A stretch of 64,000 bases of DNA from NCBI GenBank assembly GCA_011947345.1, contig JAAVTG010000528.1:1-64000 (forward strand), read 5' to 3'. The translations under genes and the position numbers were made by a program. Source of the stretch: Phytophthora quininea. Its lineage: Eukaryota > Oomycota > Peronosporomycetes > Peronosporales > Peronosporaceae. The first letter of the stretch is position 1, and every line of letters starts with the position of its first letter. This document shows positions 8,791-19,629 of this stretch, piece after piece. Under the pieces are notes generated by a model. The model was not told the origin of the DNA, ran no database searches, and saw only the letters and a list, made by a program, of their open reading frames with translations.

Positions 8791-10376
8791 ATGGACGCTT
8801 CATCGCCCCGACAGCAGGAAGGCTGCTGGGGACGCACAACTCGCGAAGCTTCGGCCCCAACCAACTGCCTCGAAGTCCAATGGCGATTCCTGCAACACAA
8901 GAACCCAAAGCCACCGCAGTTTGGAACAACTTCGAGGAAACCTGTGGCGATTAATCCGCTCGCACCGCACGTGCATGCCACTGCTCCCTGCAGCACAAAC
9001 CCAAGTCGTCAGAATGTCGCCTTGCGTGGGTCGCCATCGCGACTCTTTCACATGTTTGAAACGCAGGAACTCGAACCGAACCAGGTAAACCCCGTCCAAG
9101 ACCCCGCGCCACAAGAAGGCAATCTCTCTGAAAGCCCTCGCACCAGTCGCACCTTGAACGACCTCATGGGAGAAACGCAGCGCCAAGCAATGCTCAACCG
9201 AATTCTGGCTGACATGGAGTATTTAGCAGTCGAGCCGACGTATTCGCGGCTCGGACAACCAGGACATTCCGACAGCAGGAAGTCCATCTCTCCACGACCA
9301 GCACAGCGCGCTCGGTCCCACAAACCCTCCATCCTTCAGACCATTCTCCAGAGCGAGACTACCTTGCCCAAAGCGAAGACGACACAGCGGAAGCAGCGCA
9401 GATTCACGGCGCTGTGGGCTATGGGGAGTCAGGAAGCTGGATCCGATGACGATGATGACGACGATGACAGCTTCGATGGTATGAGTGGGCAACCTGACTG
9501 TGAAGATCGAGACGCAAAGAAAGCCAACGACCGAAAACGACGCCAACGGCGCAAATTCCAGCAACACAATGCCGCGGACGAGGATCTGCACATCTTCTGG
9601 CAGCAAACAGCAGGCGCAAGGTCCGCTGCGGACGTGCCGATGAGGTTGCTGACGCAGGCTCCGCCTCGGCCCCAAAGACAAAAGTCGGTCGCGATCCTCA
9701 TGGGGCGACGAGTACGAACACCACGGCCGATCGAGAAAAACGAGCCTCGAGACAGCAAACGAGCTGCAATCGCTCAACCCGATCTATCGTCGCAGCAGCA
9801 GGACGAAGCAAGCTCGAGATCCTCCGAAAACTCTGTAGCGCCAAGACGTCGACGGCGGCACATTCCTGCCGCTGACAGATCACCCGTTCGAAAAACTGGG
9901 GTATCGGTGCCAGCTTCTCCTCCGAAAACCCACTACGGCGCCTGGTACGTCCCTCAAACCGAGTGGTGGCCACTGCACCAGATTGAGCAGCAGAACATCG
10001 CCGACCAGTTTCCAGACGTCATTCTTCCAAACAAACACCATTCAGATGATCCACATTGCCACGGCGACAGTACATCGCCACTGCAGCGCCAGCACAAGCC
10101 ACTTCTGCCACCTGCGGCACTCTCCCCGCGCTCGATCGAAGCTCTATCCCCCGCGTCAAAGGCATCCATCCAAACACCCCGGCCTCCGCACTCTTCTCCA
10201 ACCAATACAGGGGTAGAATGCCGTCGTCTGCAAGTTCGCGTCAAGGCCCTGCATCTGCTGCGCCAGGAAACTCGCTTGAGCTCCAGGTGGCTGGCATTCC
10301 GCAGTCGTACATTGGTCGCGAGTATCGCTCGTTCATCCTCAGCACGGGATCGACAATGCCGCAGTATCTGCAGTAA
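8791..10376 (+). CDS. Unrecognised basic, low-complexity protein
   Basis: About 528 residues, starting at the ATG at 8791. It is rich in Ser, Pro, Arg and Gln, with an eight-residue Asp run at about residue 220 and an adjacent basic R-K-R-R-Q-R-R-K segment that could be a nuclear localisation signal. The conserved-looking parts are L-M-G-E-T-Q-R-Q-A-M-L-N-R-I-L near residue 125 and Y-G-A-W-Y-V-P-Q-T-E-W-W near residue 385. At the GGGG run 10210-10213 the frame shifts. With one more G it ends ...Y-R-S-F-I-L-S-T-G-S-T-M-P-Q-Y-L-Q, stop at 10374-10376; otherwise the frame runs on to 10431. Divergent partner of the gene at 8677, with 113 bp between the two ATGs. Confidence 0.55.
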
Positions 10377-10632
10377 ACTTCGCGGAATAGAGGCAACTTC
10401 AGAGATCTCTTACGGTAGTGTCTGTAGTTGAATGCACTTGGTCTTGGGAACACGGTTGACCTCCGAACACACGGACAGCGTCCGGCAAGTACGTCATGAA
10501 TAAATTATTATGATATTAGCAAAAGCGGCGGCAAAGCGCCACCCGAACCACGAGCTGGTTCCTGTCCACTCACAGGCTTGTGTCTCTTGGAATTCTTTGC
10601 TTCTCCTCCTGGTGCTGTACATGGTAATACCG

Positions 10633-11454
10633 TCATCGATGGACCGCAGCGCACTGCTTGGCGTGTCCCTTGTCCTCCAGCTTATATCTCTTTGTGTACT
10701 GGTCACATGTGTTCTCGGTGGCACTCCATGCACAGGAACAGCGAGTCCGACTTTTGCCGAACTCGCACGGGAAGCTGATGCGGCCAACCTGCAGCCACGT
10801 CTTAGTCAGGAACTGCTTGAACTGAGTCAGCACGTCGTGGAAGAACTCGAACAGGTTGGCGCAGATGTTGCTGGCGGTGGCGTCGCCCTGCCAGCTCTGC
10901 AGGAAAGCAGCCAGCTCCCCACGCTGGCGTCGCGAATGTCCTCGTCGCTGATGAACTCGGTCACGTTCTGTACAAAGGCGGCCACGAGCGGCCACGAGAG
11001 CTCGAGGCGGGCGCGCACGACGCTCTGCATCTTGCCCACGGCGAAGGGGATGGACTGCAGCATCTGCCGCAGCTGGAAGAAGCTCAGACTCACGTAGCGG
11101 TTGCAGTAGTGGGCCACGTCCTTGAGGTAGTCCAGCACGAGCGCCACGAGTCTGGCGGCCGAGATCTGGTCCGTGGCGGGGTCGCTGGCGGGCGTCTCGC
11201 TGGGTAGAATGGCGTAGGGCGACGTGGAGCTTGTGGCCGTGGCGCAAAAGTCGCCGACTGGAGGGGTAGGGCCCCACAGGTAGGGCGACGTGGGGCTGGG
11301 CTCGGGCTCCACCTCGTCCAAGGGAGGGTAGGTGGGGGCGCGCTCTAGGCAGCAGCACGGGCTCCATGTCCAGCCCCGACGAGAGCTTCTTGCAGGCCAC
11401 GTCGCCATCCATGGAGCACTTGGAGATGGTGCGCTTGAGCGTGTGCGGCTGCAT
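10633..11454 (-). CDS. Unrecognised conserved-type protein, two frameshifts
   Basis: Reads from the ATG at 11454 (M-Q-P-H-T-L-K-R-T) in one frame to the CCCCC run (GGGGG on plus, 11334-11338), then in a second frame through a long helical region (S-A-A-R-L-V-A-L-V-L-D-Y-L...F-I-S-D-E-D-I-R). After the GGGG run (CCCC on plus, 10917-10920) it returns to the first frame (A-F-L-Q-S-W-Q-G-D...F-L-T-K-T-W-L-Q-V-G-R-I-S-F-P-C) to a stop at 10633. About 275 residues. The helical centre has even hydrophobic spacing, the mark of real coding sequence. No family recognised. The exact start is uncertain. Confidence 0.45.
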   Translation of the reverse strand: MQPHTLKRTISKCSMDGDVACKKLSSGLDMEPVLLPRARPHLPSLGRGGARAQPHVALPVGPYPSSRRLLRHGHKLHVALRHSTQRDARQRPRHGPDLGRQTRGARAGLPQGRGPLLQPLRESELLPAAADAAVHPLRRGQDAERRARPPRALVAARGRLCTERDRVHQRRGHSRRQRGELAAFLQSWQGDATASNICANLFEFFHDVLTQFKQFLTKTWLQVGRISFPCEFGKSRTRCSCAWSATENTCDQYTKRYKLEDKGHAKQCAAVHR

Positions 11455-12187
11455 GGGTGGGCTGGGTAGAATGCAACCGGGTAGAACGGCCCTACGAAGG
11501 GTGTGCGTGTGTGCCAGCAGAATGCGGACTGATGCGCCGTGTCTTTCGGCAAAAGATTTGGCCCATCTCCCTGTGTGGTCCACACCCACGACGTCATCGC
11601 GCCGATGCACAGCCGGGCGCTTGTACCGCCCTTGCAGCTGTCTCACTTTGCTTCGATCGAGCGCCTTGGCGCGGTCTTCGAAGGCCGGCCGGTGGAGGCC
11701 TCCGCCCGCGGCGGTGAACAGTGAACACGCCCGCAGTCAGTGGTGGCCGTGCAGCTCTGAAGAGAGCTCCTTTTTCTTCTTCTTCTTGAGGTCTTTTAGA
11801 AGCTTCAGTCTTTTTCAGGCCGTTACGCAACAATTCGACCGACGCGACGCGATACGGAGCCGCTTGGAGCGGCTCAGGTGCCGATGTTGCCCGCAGCGCG
11901 ATCGGGTCTCGCTGCTTCAGACGCGCTTTGCTTCAGCAGCAGCAGCAGCGTGCAAGGCAGACAAGCTGGCAAGACACCTCAGGCACGGAGAGGGACAAAA
12001 TAAAGAATGTCTCCTGCGCCCGTCCGGATGTCATAGTTTAATCAAGTGCTCTTTGAATCAGTTACTGTTTGTAAGACGCGTCCGGCCTTTTCCCGCGAAA
12101 TTAACATTTATTACACTCGAAAGTAAGCTCGGAGTCGGTAGCAGCAGACGTGAAACAAAAGCGCCAGCGTTGAAGTTGCGCCGAACG
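11455..12187. other. Intergenic, no gene seen
   Basis: The long plus-strand frame through here (11366-12202) contains homopolymeric Phe and reads across the antisense of the preceding gene; I regard it as spurious. There is a run of CTT triplets near 11770 and of CAG triplets near 11937. Confidence 0.5.
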
Positions 12188-14123
12188 TCAAGTTGGGCGT
12201 AGACAGGACCGTCTCGAGCCTGTGGTGCTTGGACCACCAGCGTTAATGCCGCCTTGAGTCACCACGCGCTTGATTCCCTTGGCTGCTACGTTCGGACTTG
12301 TACCGAGTGGGCTTGCGTTTGGTCGAGTGGGCTGTCCAGTCGTGGCGCGGCCGGGCTCACTGAGAAGCCGTTGAGCGACTGGGCTGGGCAGCGATGGTGC
12401 GTCGACCCCGTTCCCACGATTCTTGACTTGACTAGCGACGAGTTCGACGCACAAACGGCGCTGTGCGCGGCTGGTGTCGGATCTGCTTCAATCCAAGCTG
12501 CCACATATTTTTGCCGCGTTGACGTCTCGTTCCCAGCACGACGCTCGGCAGGCTTGGTTTTGGCATTGCCGAATATTGCGCGAGGGCTTCTTTGTCGAGG
12601 TGCCGGCCTCGCGGAGGGGCGCGCCGTCCATGGCTTGAAGCAGTTCGAGCACAACTTGCTCGTGTTGAACTCATCGACAGGAATGACAGAGCTCTCTTCT
12701 TCAGATCCTGCACCATGCCGCGCACCGGAACATGCATGTGGCCTGTCATTGCCTTTTGTGATCTCCAGTTTCCAAAGGCGACGCAGACGTCGGTGTCAGC
12801 TCGAGGCACAATTCGAGCAGCAAATTCTGCTACAGTCTTCCGTTTGAAGCGGGCCATGGTGAAGCGCCGTGTTCGGAAGGGTTTTGTCGCGCAGAATCCG
12901 AGCGCCACATTCAGAGTAGACCATACAATGTGCAGGCGCTCCAAGTACCGGGTCGGCGAAGCTGTCTTGAACGATGGTTGCTGGTTCACCAGCTCCTCAT
13001 ACCGCGGGAAGCGCTTCTTCAGGTTCTTCAGCCAGTACTCGTGGTGCGTGATTCGGCTAAGGTGGCGATATTCGGCCCCAGTTGCCTGCTGGACATGAGC
13101 GCCATCGGTGCGGAAGGCTGTGCGTCGGCGGACTCCGTGCTTTCGAGCGATTTTGCGAGGGTGGTGTTTCTGGCAAATATCGCACCAGCCTACCACATCA
13201 CACACTGCCAGCGAGTGACGTTTGTGGGGTTTGTGGCGACGACGGCGCTGTCTGTTGGATGTTCTGCGAGACCGGCCACCAGTATGACCAGGGTACACGC
13301 TGCACCACCCCTGCATGAGGCAGTCGGTCGGGTGGCTGGGGCGGATTCTCGGGCGTTCGGTTGAGAGGTTTCGTATTGGCAGTAAACAGCGAGCGCATAC
13401 CAGGGTCGAGTGCGGGTTGCCTCGTGAGTCAGCGTGGCTACCACGGGAATACGAGCGCGCGTCCTGGCAGGCCTCGTAATCGAGCAGAGCGGCCTTCATG
13501 CCCAGCAGGACGAGTACTATGATAGCTGCAGCGTTTGAGCGCTTGGCATTCCTCGCCACCAACAAGGCAAAAGAGATCGGAGACGCTGTCAATCTCGAGA
13601 ACGTCTGGGAGCCGGTATCTCTCTCTCTGCTGAATCCTGTGCCGAAGCAGCAGCTTGTCGAGACCTGCACCCAGCCGTGGCCCTCTCCGACTCAGCGCTG
13701 GAGGGAATGTTGAAGGCTTTGTCGGAAAGCGGTTTGACGGCTCTCCAAGCGCAGTGCAGCCTTGCTTTTGACCCGGATTAGACGCCGCGTGTCTCGCGAG
13801 TTTACAGACAGCAGCGGCTGTGTCCTCCGCACTTGCTTGTCCGGTGCTTGGGAAGTTCGCCCCGCCGCCACTGCCAAAGCCGAGTCGAAGCAAAGCCCGA
13901 GAACGTGTTGCCTTTGTGTCGTGTTGCCGTGGACCGCCACGAGGGACGGCCAGATTATTTGCTGAGCCCCCACGTGCCACGGTGGGCCCCAGCCTCAGCG
14001 TGCAGCTTCTTTACCTTCGGCGGCCGCTCACCGAAAGCGCCACCATGCGTTTCAGCCGGAGCCCGACGACGGCGACGGCAAGCCAAGACGACCGCAACGA
14101 GGATGGCGTTCATCGCGGCCGTT
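12188..14123 (-). pseudogene. Fanzor (eukaryotic TnpB-like RNA-guided endonuclease), in several frames
   Basis: Minus-strand pieces in successive frames carry the complete Fanzor signature. The RuvC-I motif D-P-G-M-R-S-L-F-T-A has its Asp codon at 13407-13405. A central block follows (E-Y-R-H-L-S-R...R-Y-L-E-R-L-H-I-V-W-S...A-R-F-K-R-K-T), then F-G-N-W. Next is V-D-E-F-N-T-S-K-L-C-S-N-C (about 12675-12640), a second cysteine pair C-Q-N-Q-A-C, and W-E-R-D-V-N-A-A-K-N-M-W with the last catalytic Asp at 12526-12524. About 248 codons separate the first Asp from the T-S pair, inside the published 125-275 spacing. The frame changes near 12700-12680, 12610, 12512 (an AAAAA run) and between 13400 and 13050. 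Several need one extra base, so damage and sequencing error cannot be separated. The N-terminus (13410-14123) is tentative. No transposon ends were found. Confidence 0.75.
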
Positions 14124-14739
14124 CGTGAGGCACGAAGCGTAGTGTGGAGACCGATCCCGAAATGACCACCTGGATGGAAGTCACGACTTTCCGCTGCTTC
14201 AGACACGGGGCTCATAACGCGCGAGTTACTGTTTGTCGTCGGCGCTTCTAGCGCATGAACTCATGGCGAGCTCGACGGCATCGAAGCAGCCGAGATAGCA
14301 ATCTTCTCGCCGCAGAGCAAGAACACTTCTCTGAATAGCGTCCTTCGCCTGTGAACTGCTAGCAGCATCCGTGACTGAGCAGCACGCTACTGTCATTCCC
14401 ACCTTTCAAAGAGCGACCTTGAGCAAGCAAGCTCATTCCGTTCGTTTGGTACAGCACACGCTACCTGACAATGCCGACAAACATTAACGTCATCGGCATT
14501 GCCACCAGTCGTTTGCTGGAAAAACGACAAGTCCTTGATGATTCTACAGAGGATACCCAGCGAGTTGCGAGGGCTCCATCCAGTATTTGAACACCGTTCT
14601 TTGGCAAGCGAAGGAAGATTGTTCAACTCGTCATCGAGACTCCAGTGCCAAACCAGAACGAATAGTACTGCTCGCGCTGCCTGCATCGCGCCTCTTTGTC
14701 AAAATTGTAGCAGCACAACGCAAGAACGGAGCCCTCTAT
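14124..14739. other. Intergenic, no gene seen
   Basis: Lies between the Fanzor-like sequence and the 3' end of the magnesium transporter. The open frames here have no recognisable domain. Confidence 0.5.
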
Positions 14740-16675
14740 CTACAGCCACTTCTTGTAGTACTTGAAAAACACGACCGTCGACAGTGCAATGAAGAGAACC
14801 ACGCCCCACCAAATGTAGTAGCCGTTGTGGTAATTGAGCTCGGGCATGTTGGTGAAATTCATGCCGTAGAGACCGGTGAGGAACTGCGCCGGGAGGAAAA
14901 TCGCCGCTACGAGCGCCAAAATGTAGCTCACGTCGTTCTTCTGCGACGCTCGAGCGTTGTGGAAATCATCGATGAGGCTCCGGCAGCGATCCAAATGTCT
15001 GTCACAGTCCTCCTCGACGGTCGTAATGTGATCCTGCACATCGCGGAAATAGCGCAGTGTATCGCCTTCGAACTCGTCGGACTCGGCGAGTTGAACGACG
15101 ACCTCGCTCAGAGGTTTGCACAGCACCTGAAGTCCCTTGATTTGCTTCGAGCAACTCGCCAGTCGACCGACGTCGAAGTAGCGTGGGTCAAGGGCAAGCA
15201 GTCGCTCCAGCATGATCAGCTTCGACCCGAACGTGTGTGATTGGCGTCAACTCATCCACACAAACGTCCACGATCGTGTAGACCAAGAAGGCTATGCTGT
15301 GTTGACGCACCTTCGAGTACGACATGTCGAGTCGCTGCTTGAGCATCGACCACAGCACGCTGGATCTCTCCTGCACGCTGATCAGTACGTCTTCCATGAT
15401 GTACATACTTAGCTGCTGCGGCGCCGTCATGACGCAGCCAATCTTCAGTTGCTCAAGACGCTCTTCCAACTCTTTCTTACTCATATTCTCGAACGGAGAG
15501 ACGTCTTCGTCCTGCACGTAGAGTGACGCTCGATACATGCTCTGGTACTCTTTGACCATCGCCAAGTCTCGAGCGTGGATCGTCTGTAAAATCAGCGACG
15601 TGTGCTCCTCGTACTCCTCGTACTTGGGACGTTCTACATCTGCGTCCAAAGTGTCTTCCACCGCCAGTGGGTGGAGTCGATACCTCACCGACAAGCGTCT
15701 GATCAGCAGTGGGTCAATCCCCTCGACGTTGATCCATCGCACCGAAGCCCAGCCAGGTTTGGTCGAGTAGATGAATTTCTGCACTTGGTCGATCGGATAG
15801 ACGCTGCGAATCCGGTCGGGCGAATACTCGATGGAGCCGAGCAGCGCGTGGCCCGTGCCGCGTCGGACGTGCGTGTATTCCGGCGGCATGTTTCTTAGAA
15901 ACTCTTCGTTAAAAAGCTGCGCCAGCTTAATTTCCTGGACGGAGTGCACGAACTCCTCGTAGGTGATGCCGTTGCTCTGGTCGTCGTCCACTTTGTCGAT
16001 GAAAGCTTCGAATTGCTTGTCGTCGTCGCATACAATGCCCATCGCCTCCAACCCGCAACGGAAACCTTCATACGACACCATGCCAGTCTCTAAAACAGTA
16101 ATTAAACCATTTTCATCCCGGTAGAAAATTCAAACACTCTAGACAATTCATCTCCACTCACCGTCAGGGTTAAACAACGAGAACAACTTGGTGAGCTTAG
16201 CAGTGGTCAGGTCGTAGTGCGGGTCCATGAGTGACAAGTCCTCGGCTTCATCCACCGCCCCCAGACTGTCCGACCAGTCGACAGAGTTAGAATCTCTAGC
16301 GATGGGCTCCACCGCAGCAATATTCATTAACTGGAGGATGTTCTTGCCGTGCAGCAGCGTCGGCATGGGGGTCGTAACTGTGCCATTGCCTTGTACATGT
16401 ACAGGCAGAGGCGCCGGCTTGGCGACCTCCAAGATGCTGGTGCTGAACGCCCGTCGCAGCGGTCTGCCGTCGAAGCGGACGCCGTCGTCGGACGCCCAGT
16501 CCACGGGCTGGTAGCTGGTGGAGATTTGGGACGGCGACCGACGCCACGACCGACGCAGTCGGATCGAGGGCTTGGAGCTTCCGTCCACAGACACGATCGA
16601 CACTTTGTCGTCGGTTAGAGACTCGTCCATCGGCAGGTAGGGCGCAGCAGAGTCCTCGGGAGTCACCTCGGCCAT
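14740..16675 (-). CDS. CorA-type magnesium transporter with N-terminal EF-hand pair
   Basis: Exon 1 runs 16675-16162, intron 16161-16090 (72 nt, GTGAGT...TTTTAG), exon 2 16089-14740. The protein of about 620 residues has a polar N-terminus of about 155 residues and then two EF-hand-like loops. One spans the splice site (N-P-D-G-E-T-G-M-V-S-Y-E); the other is V-D-D-D-Q-S-N-G-I-T-Y-E-E-F. A long cytosolic CorA domain follows, then two C-terminal membrane helices with the family's Y-G-M-N-F pore motif and M-P-E loop. At about 15225-15235, in an ACACAC stretch, the frame shifts. A missing CA unit or an extra base would explain it. Probably moves Mg2+ or a related divalent ion across a membrane, with the EF-hands suggesting calcium control. 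The ATG at 16675 is the first in frame. Confidence 0.85.
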
Positions 16676-16856
16676 CAAGGATGAAAATGAAAATGTACCT
16701 ATCCCTTGTCCAATATCTGCCAATCAGCGAACGAGTCATTTGACTTGGACAAAGTAAATCTCAAGTTGAAGCTACATGGGCAAAAAGTATCTTGCTGGAG
16801 ATGACTGCAAGTAGGCTTTATTGGTGGTCATCGTCACTCGCTTATAGTCACTTGTT

Positions 16857-19529
16857 TCAACTTCGCCACCGCAGTCGAGTCCGAGCCACGGCTCTTTTGA
16901 AAACGTCGCGAATTTGCTCCGCGGAACACAACTTGCAAATGCGTTTCGCTGCATCAGGGCGCACATGAACTGTGCAATAGATCGCCACGAGAATCCTTAG
17001 TCTGGTACACTGGTCCGCATGATCAACAATAATTTTCATGGCAGCACGGTGGCCTGCCACCGACGCTAGCACCAGCGCTTGGGTGGCTTCAATGACAGGT
17101 CCTTTCTTGTAGAGGAATTCCATCACATCCAAGCGGCCATGTTGGGCGGCAACGCCGAGGGCCACTTCAACACGCCGCTCGTCTTCTCGCCACCTTGTTC
17201 AATGCGTGCAGTATCAACCGAATCGTGTTCGTCTGCCCCGCCGCCGCAGCTTTCGTCACTGCAGCCAAGACGGCGAAATTGCTATACTCAGCAAACAGAA
17301 ACTTGAACACCTTGTCGTATCCTCGCTTTGTCGCTTTCGCCATCGCCACTTTGATTTCGAACGCATTGCTCGAATAGTGGACAAGTTTGACCACGTCAAG
17401 TTGGCCTCGAGTGGCCGCCTTCACCGACGGCGAATGTCTTGGGTATCGCTCGTCGATGACTTCGGGATCCGACTCAAGAAGCCCAAAAGCTGAATCGTTC
17501 GCGGCGATCCACTCCAATACATCGCTACATTTATGTTTCATAGCGATCTTCACGGCTGCATCAGAGTCCCAAAGGTGGTTTTGGTTCGCAGCAGCAGCAG
17601 CCTTCGTTAAACTTGCGCACGTCTTCGGATCGCAAACATCCTTCTCGAGCCTCGTGTCAAGAGATATTAAGCGTGTACCTTGCCAACTTGGGGTACTTCT
17701 CGCACATCTTTTGCTTTAAGGTGGAAATTCGCTCATTTATCATCGCCTAGTCGTACTGTGCGCTCCTCAAAAGGCTACCGTTGCATCATCACGATCCGTG
17801 TACTCTGGCAGTAGCATAGCTAGAGCTTCTTGCAGCTTGGCGTCAAGACAGACCTTGACAAGTACTTGAATCGCCCGGTAGAAGAGATCCCCTCTCCGAA
17901 GCGCTTGACAAATCAAAAGCTTGATATTCGTCGCACTGGAGCAGACGCAGATCAGTTCCAGCACATAACGACGCTTACTGTATTCGGTGATGTTGAGCAC
18001 TGGGAAGAAGTCTACATCACCATCCGATCGATCCAGAAGCAGCTTCAGCGCATCATGTCGTCCTGCCTCGGCAATTTTCTCGTTTAATATCTTGGAAGCG
18101 GACGTTGAAGTGGTCCAAAATGAACTGCATCGCGTTGATTCGGCCGTTCTCAGCAGCAACCTGTAAGGCAGCATCACTTACCCAGCATCCCGTCGTCTTT
18201 TGTAGCAGCAAAGCAAGCATTTTTACTTGGCCAGAGGCTGACGCCGTCTTCACTACAGGTACAATGGCGTACGCAGGATATTCATTGAGCAAAACCTCCA
18301 GCACCTCGCAGTGGCCTTTGATCGCTGCTTCTGTCATGGCTGCCTTCACTTCGTAGGCGGTGCTGGCACTCTGCACGAGTTTCACAACACCCGCTTAGCC
18401 TTTAACTGCCGCTTGCACCAATACCAACTCGCTCGGATACTTCTGTAACTTGATCCAGTCAATTCGCGAGCAATTGTAAAGCGGATTATGAGTTAGGGGC
18501 GACCATTGCTGCTTAAATTCACCCCAGTCGAATTTGGGGTCGTTGGAGATGACCCAATCCAGTACATCCTTCCGTCGGCAAGACAACGCACGCGAGATGA
18601 CTTGACGTGTATCCCATTCCGATATCTTGTTGATAAAAAGCCATTCCATCACTTCAAGGTTCCCTTTCCTCATAGCAGTCCACAGCAAATCGCTGAGCGA
18701 GTACAAATGGCCAAACTTGTGTATAATGTCCATCCAGTTGTGTTCAATAGCGCTGTCAAGACACTCCAGAAGTCCAACGAAGTCGTTGATAAGTGCCAGC
18801 AGATGAGGAAGTCCTTGGATCCTCGGAAGCACACAGTCAGCAGCAGCTCTTCGGTTCTTCTGCGTTTTGTTGGTCTCTCATCCGGACGTTGATTAGCTCT
18901 TCTTGTGGTAGTACAACGGTTTTCGTACTGGATAGAGGCCGAGGCCTTCCCAGCACGGAAAGCCTCTTTAATGGTGAGGTTGTCGTCCAGCTCTTCGCTC
19001 TCAGAGATTCTGCGTAAGCGGCCCGTGACGACGTAACCCTCTCTCCATTCCCAGAGATCATTTTCATCGAGCCTTTCTTCGCCATCTCTCACCAGCTTCA
19101 CTTTGACGTCGCAATTGGTTCGATCTCCTTGGCCAAGATGTTCCTTGAGGTGACGAACTGTCTCCGTCGGCAGAATATAAACGTGTGTCTACTGCCATCA
19201 GCCTCAAAGCAGACCAAATTAACGGCTGCTGCTCTCGCTGCGAAGTAAACTCCCTCCTTTCCTAATCGAGGTATATCGTCTGATAAATATTTGTCCAAGA
19301 CTGCTCGTCCCAGCCGCTTTCTATTGGCGTGTCCACTTTGTCAGCAGGGAAACACACTCTCCACTGCTGTTGATAGATGGCAATCTTGGACGCATCCAGC
19401 CCTTCTAATTCGCTTGGATTGACCGTCGCCAGCAGTTCTCGCAGCTGGGACACCGAACGTTCCTCGGACACCTCCAACGTCAATATCCTAGCACTGGAAA
19501 ACCCACTACGGCGCAGGAAATCACCCGCA
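16857..19529 (-). pseudogene. Crinkler-type N-terminus with ankyrin-like repeats, disrupted
   Basis: Starts at the ATG at 19529 with a short C-A-V-V-G segment. After a shift at the AAAA run 19498-19501 it continues as a CRN-like ubiquitin-fold region (S-V-S-Q-L-R-E-L-L...L-D-A-S-K-I-A-I-Y). The LFLAK motif itself is not conserved. Then follow a basic stretch (K-R-R-R-T, about 18860) and about 1.9 kb of ankyrin-like helical repeats, for example G-N-L-E-V-M-E-W-L-F, G-H-C-E-V-L-E-V-L-L and G-R-L-D-V-M-E-F-L-Y. Several one-base shifts are present, and there is also an in-frame TAA at 18397-18395 between two repeats that no indel explains. About 870 codons in all. Crinklers are host-translocated effectors of oomycetes. 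Whether this one is made is doubtful. Confidence 0.65.
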
Positions 19530-19629
19530 TCCTATCCAAAACAACAACAAAATGAAGATACCCAACGAGGTGAGTTCAAGTCTCCATCAATCAGAAGGTG
19601 AGGGGGAATGTTTTGCCAGCAAAATAATA

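Noticed and set aside
11366..12202. 278-codon plus-strand frame
   Set aside because: Runs antisense through the start of the gene at 10633-11454, contains poly-Phe from a CTT run and has no recognisable domain.
12432..13670. Single 412-residue protein from one frame
   Set aside because: Only its middle part fits the Fanzor; the catalytic motifs lie in neighbouring frames, so the frame as such is not a real protein.
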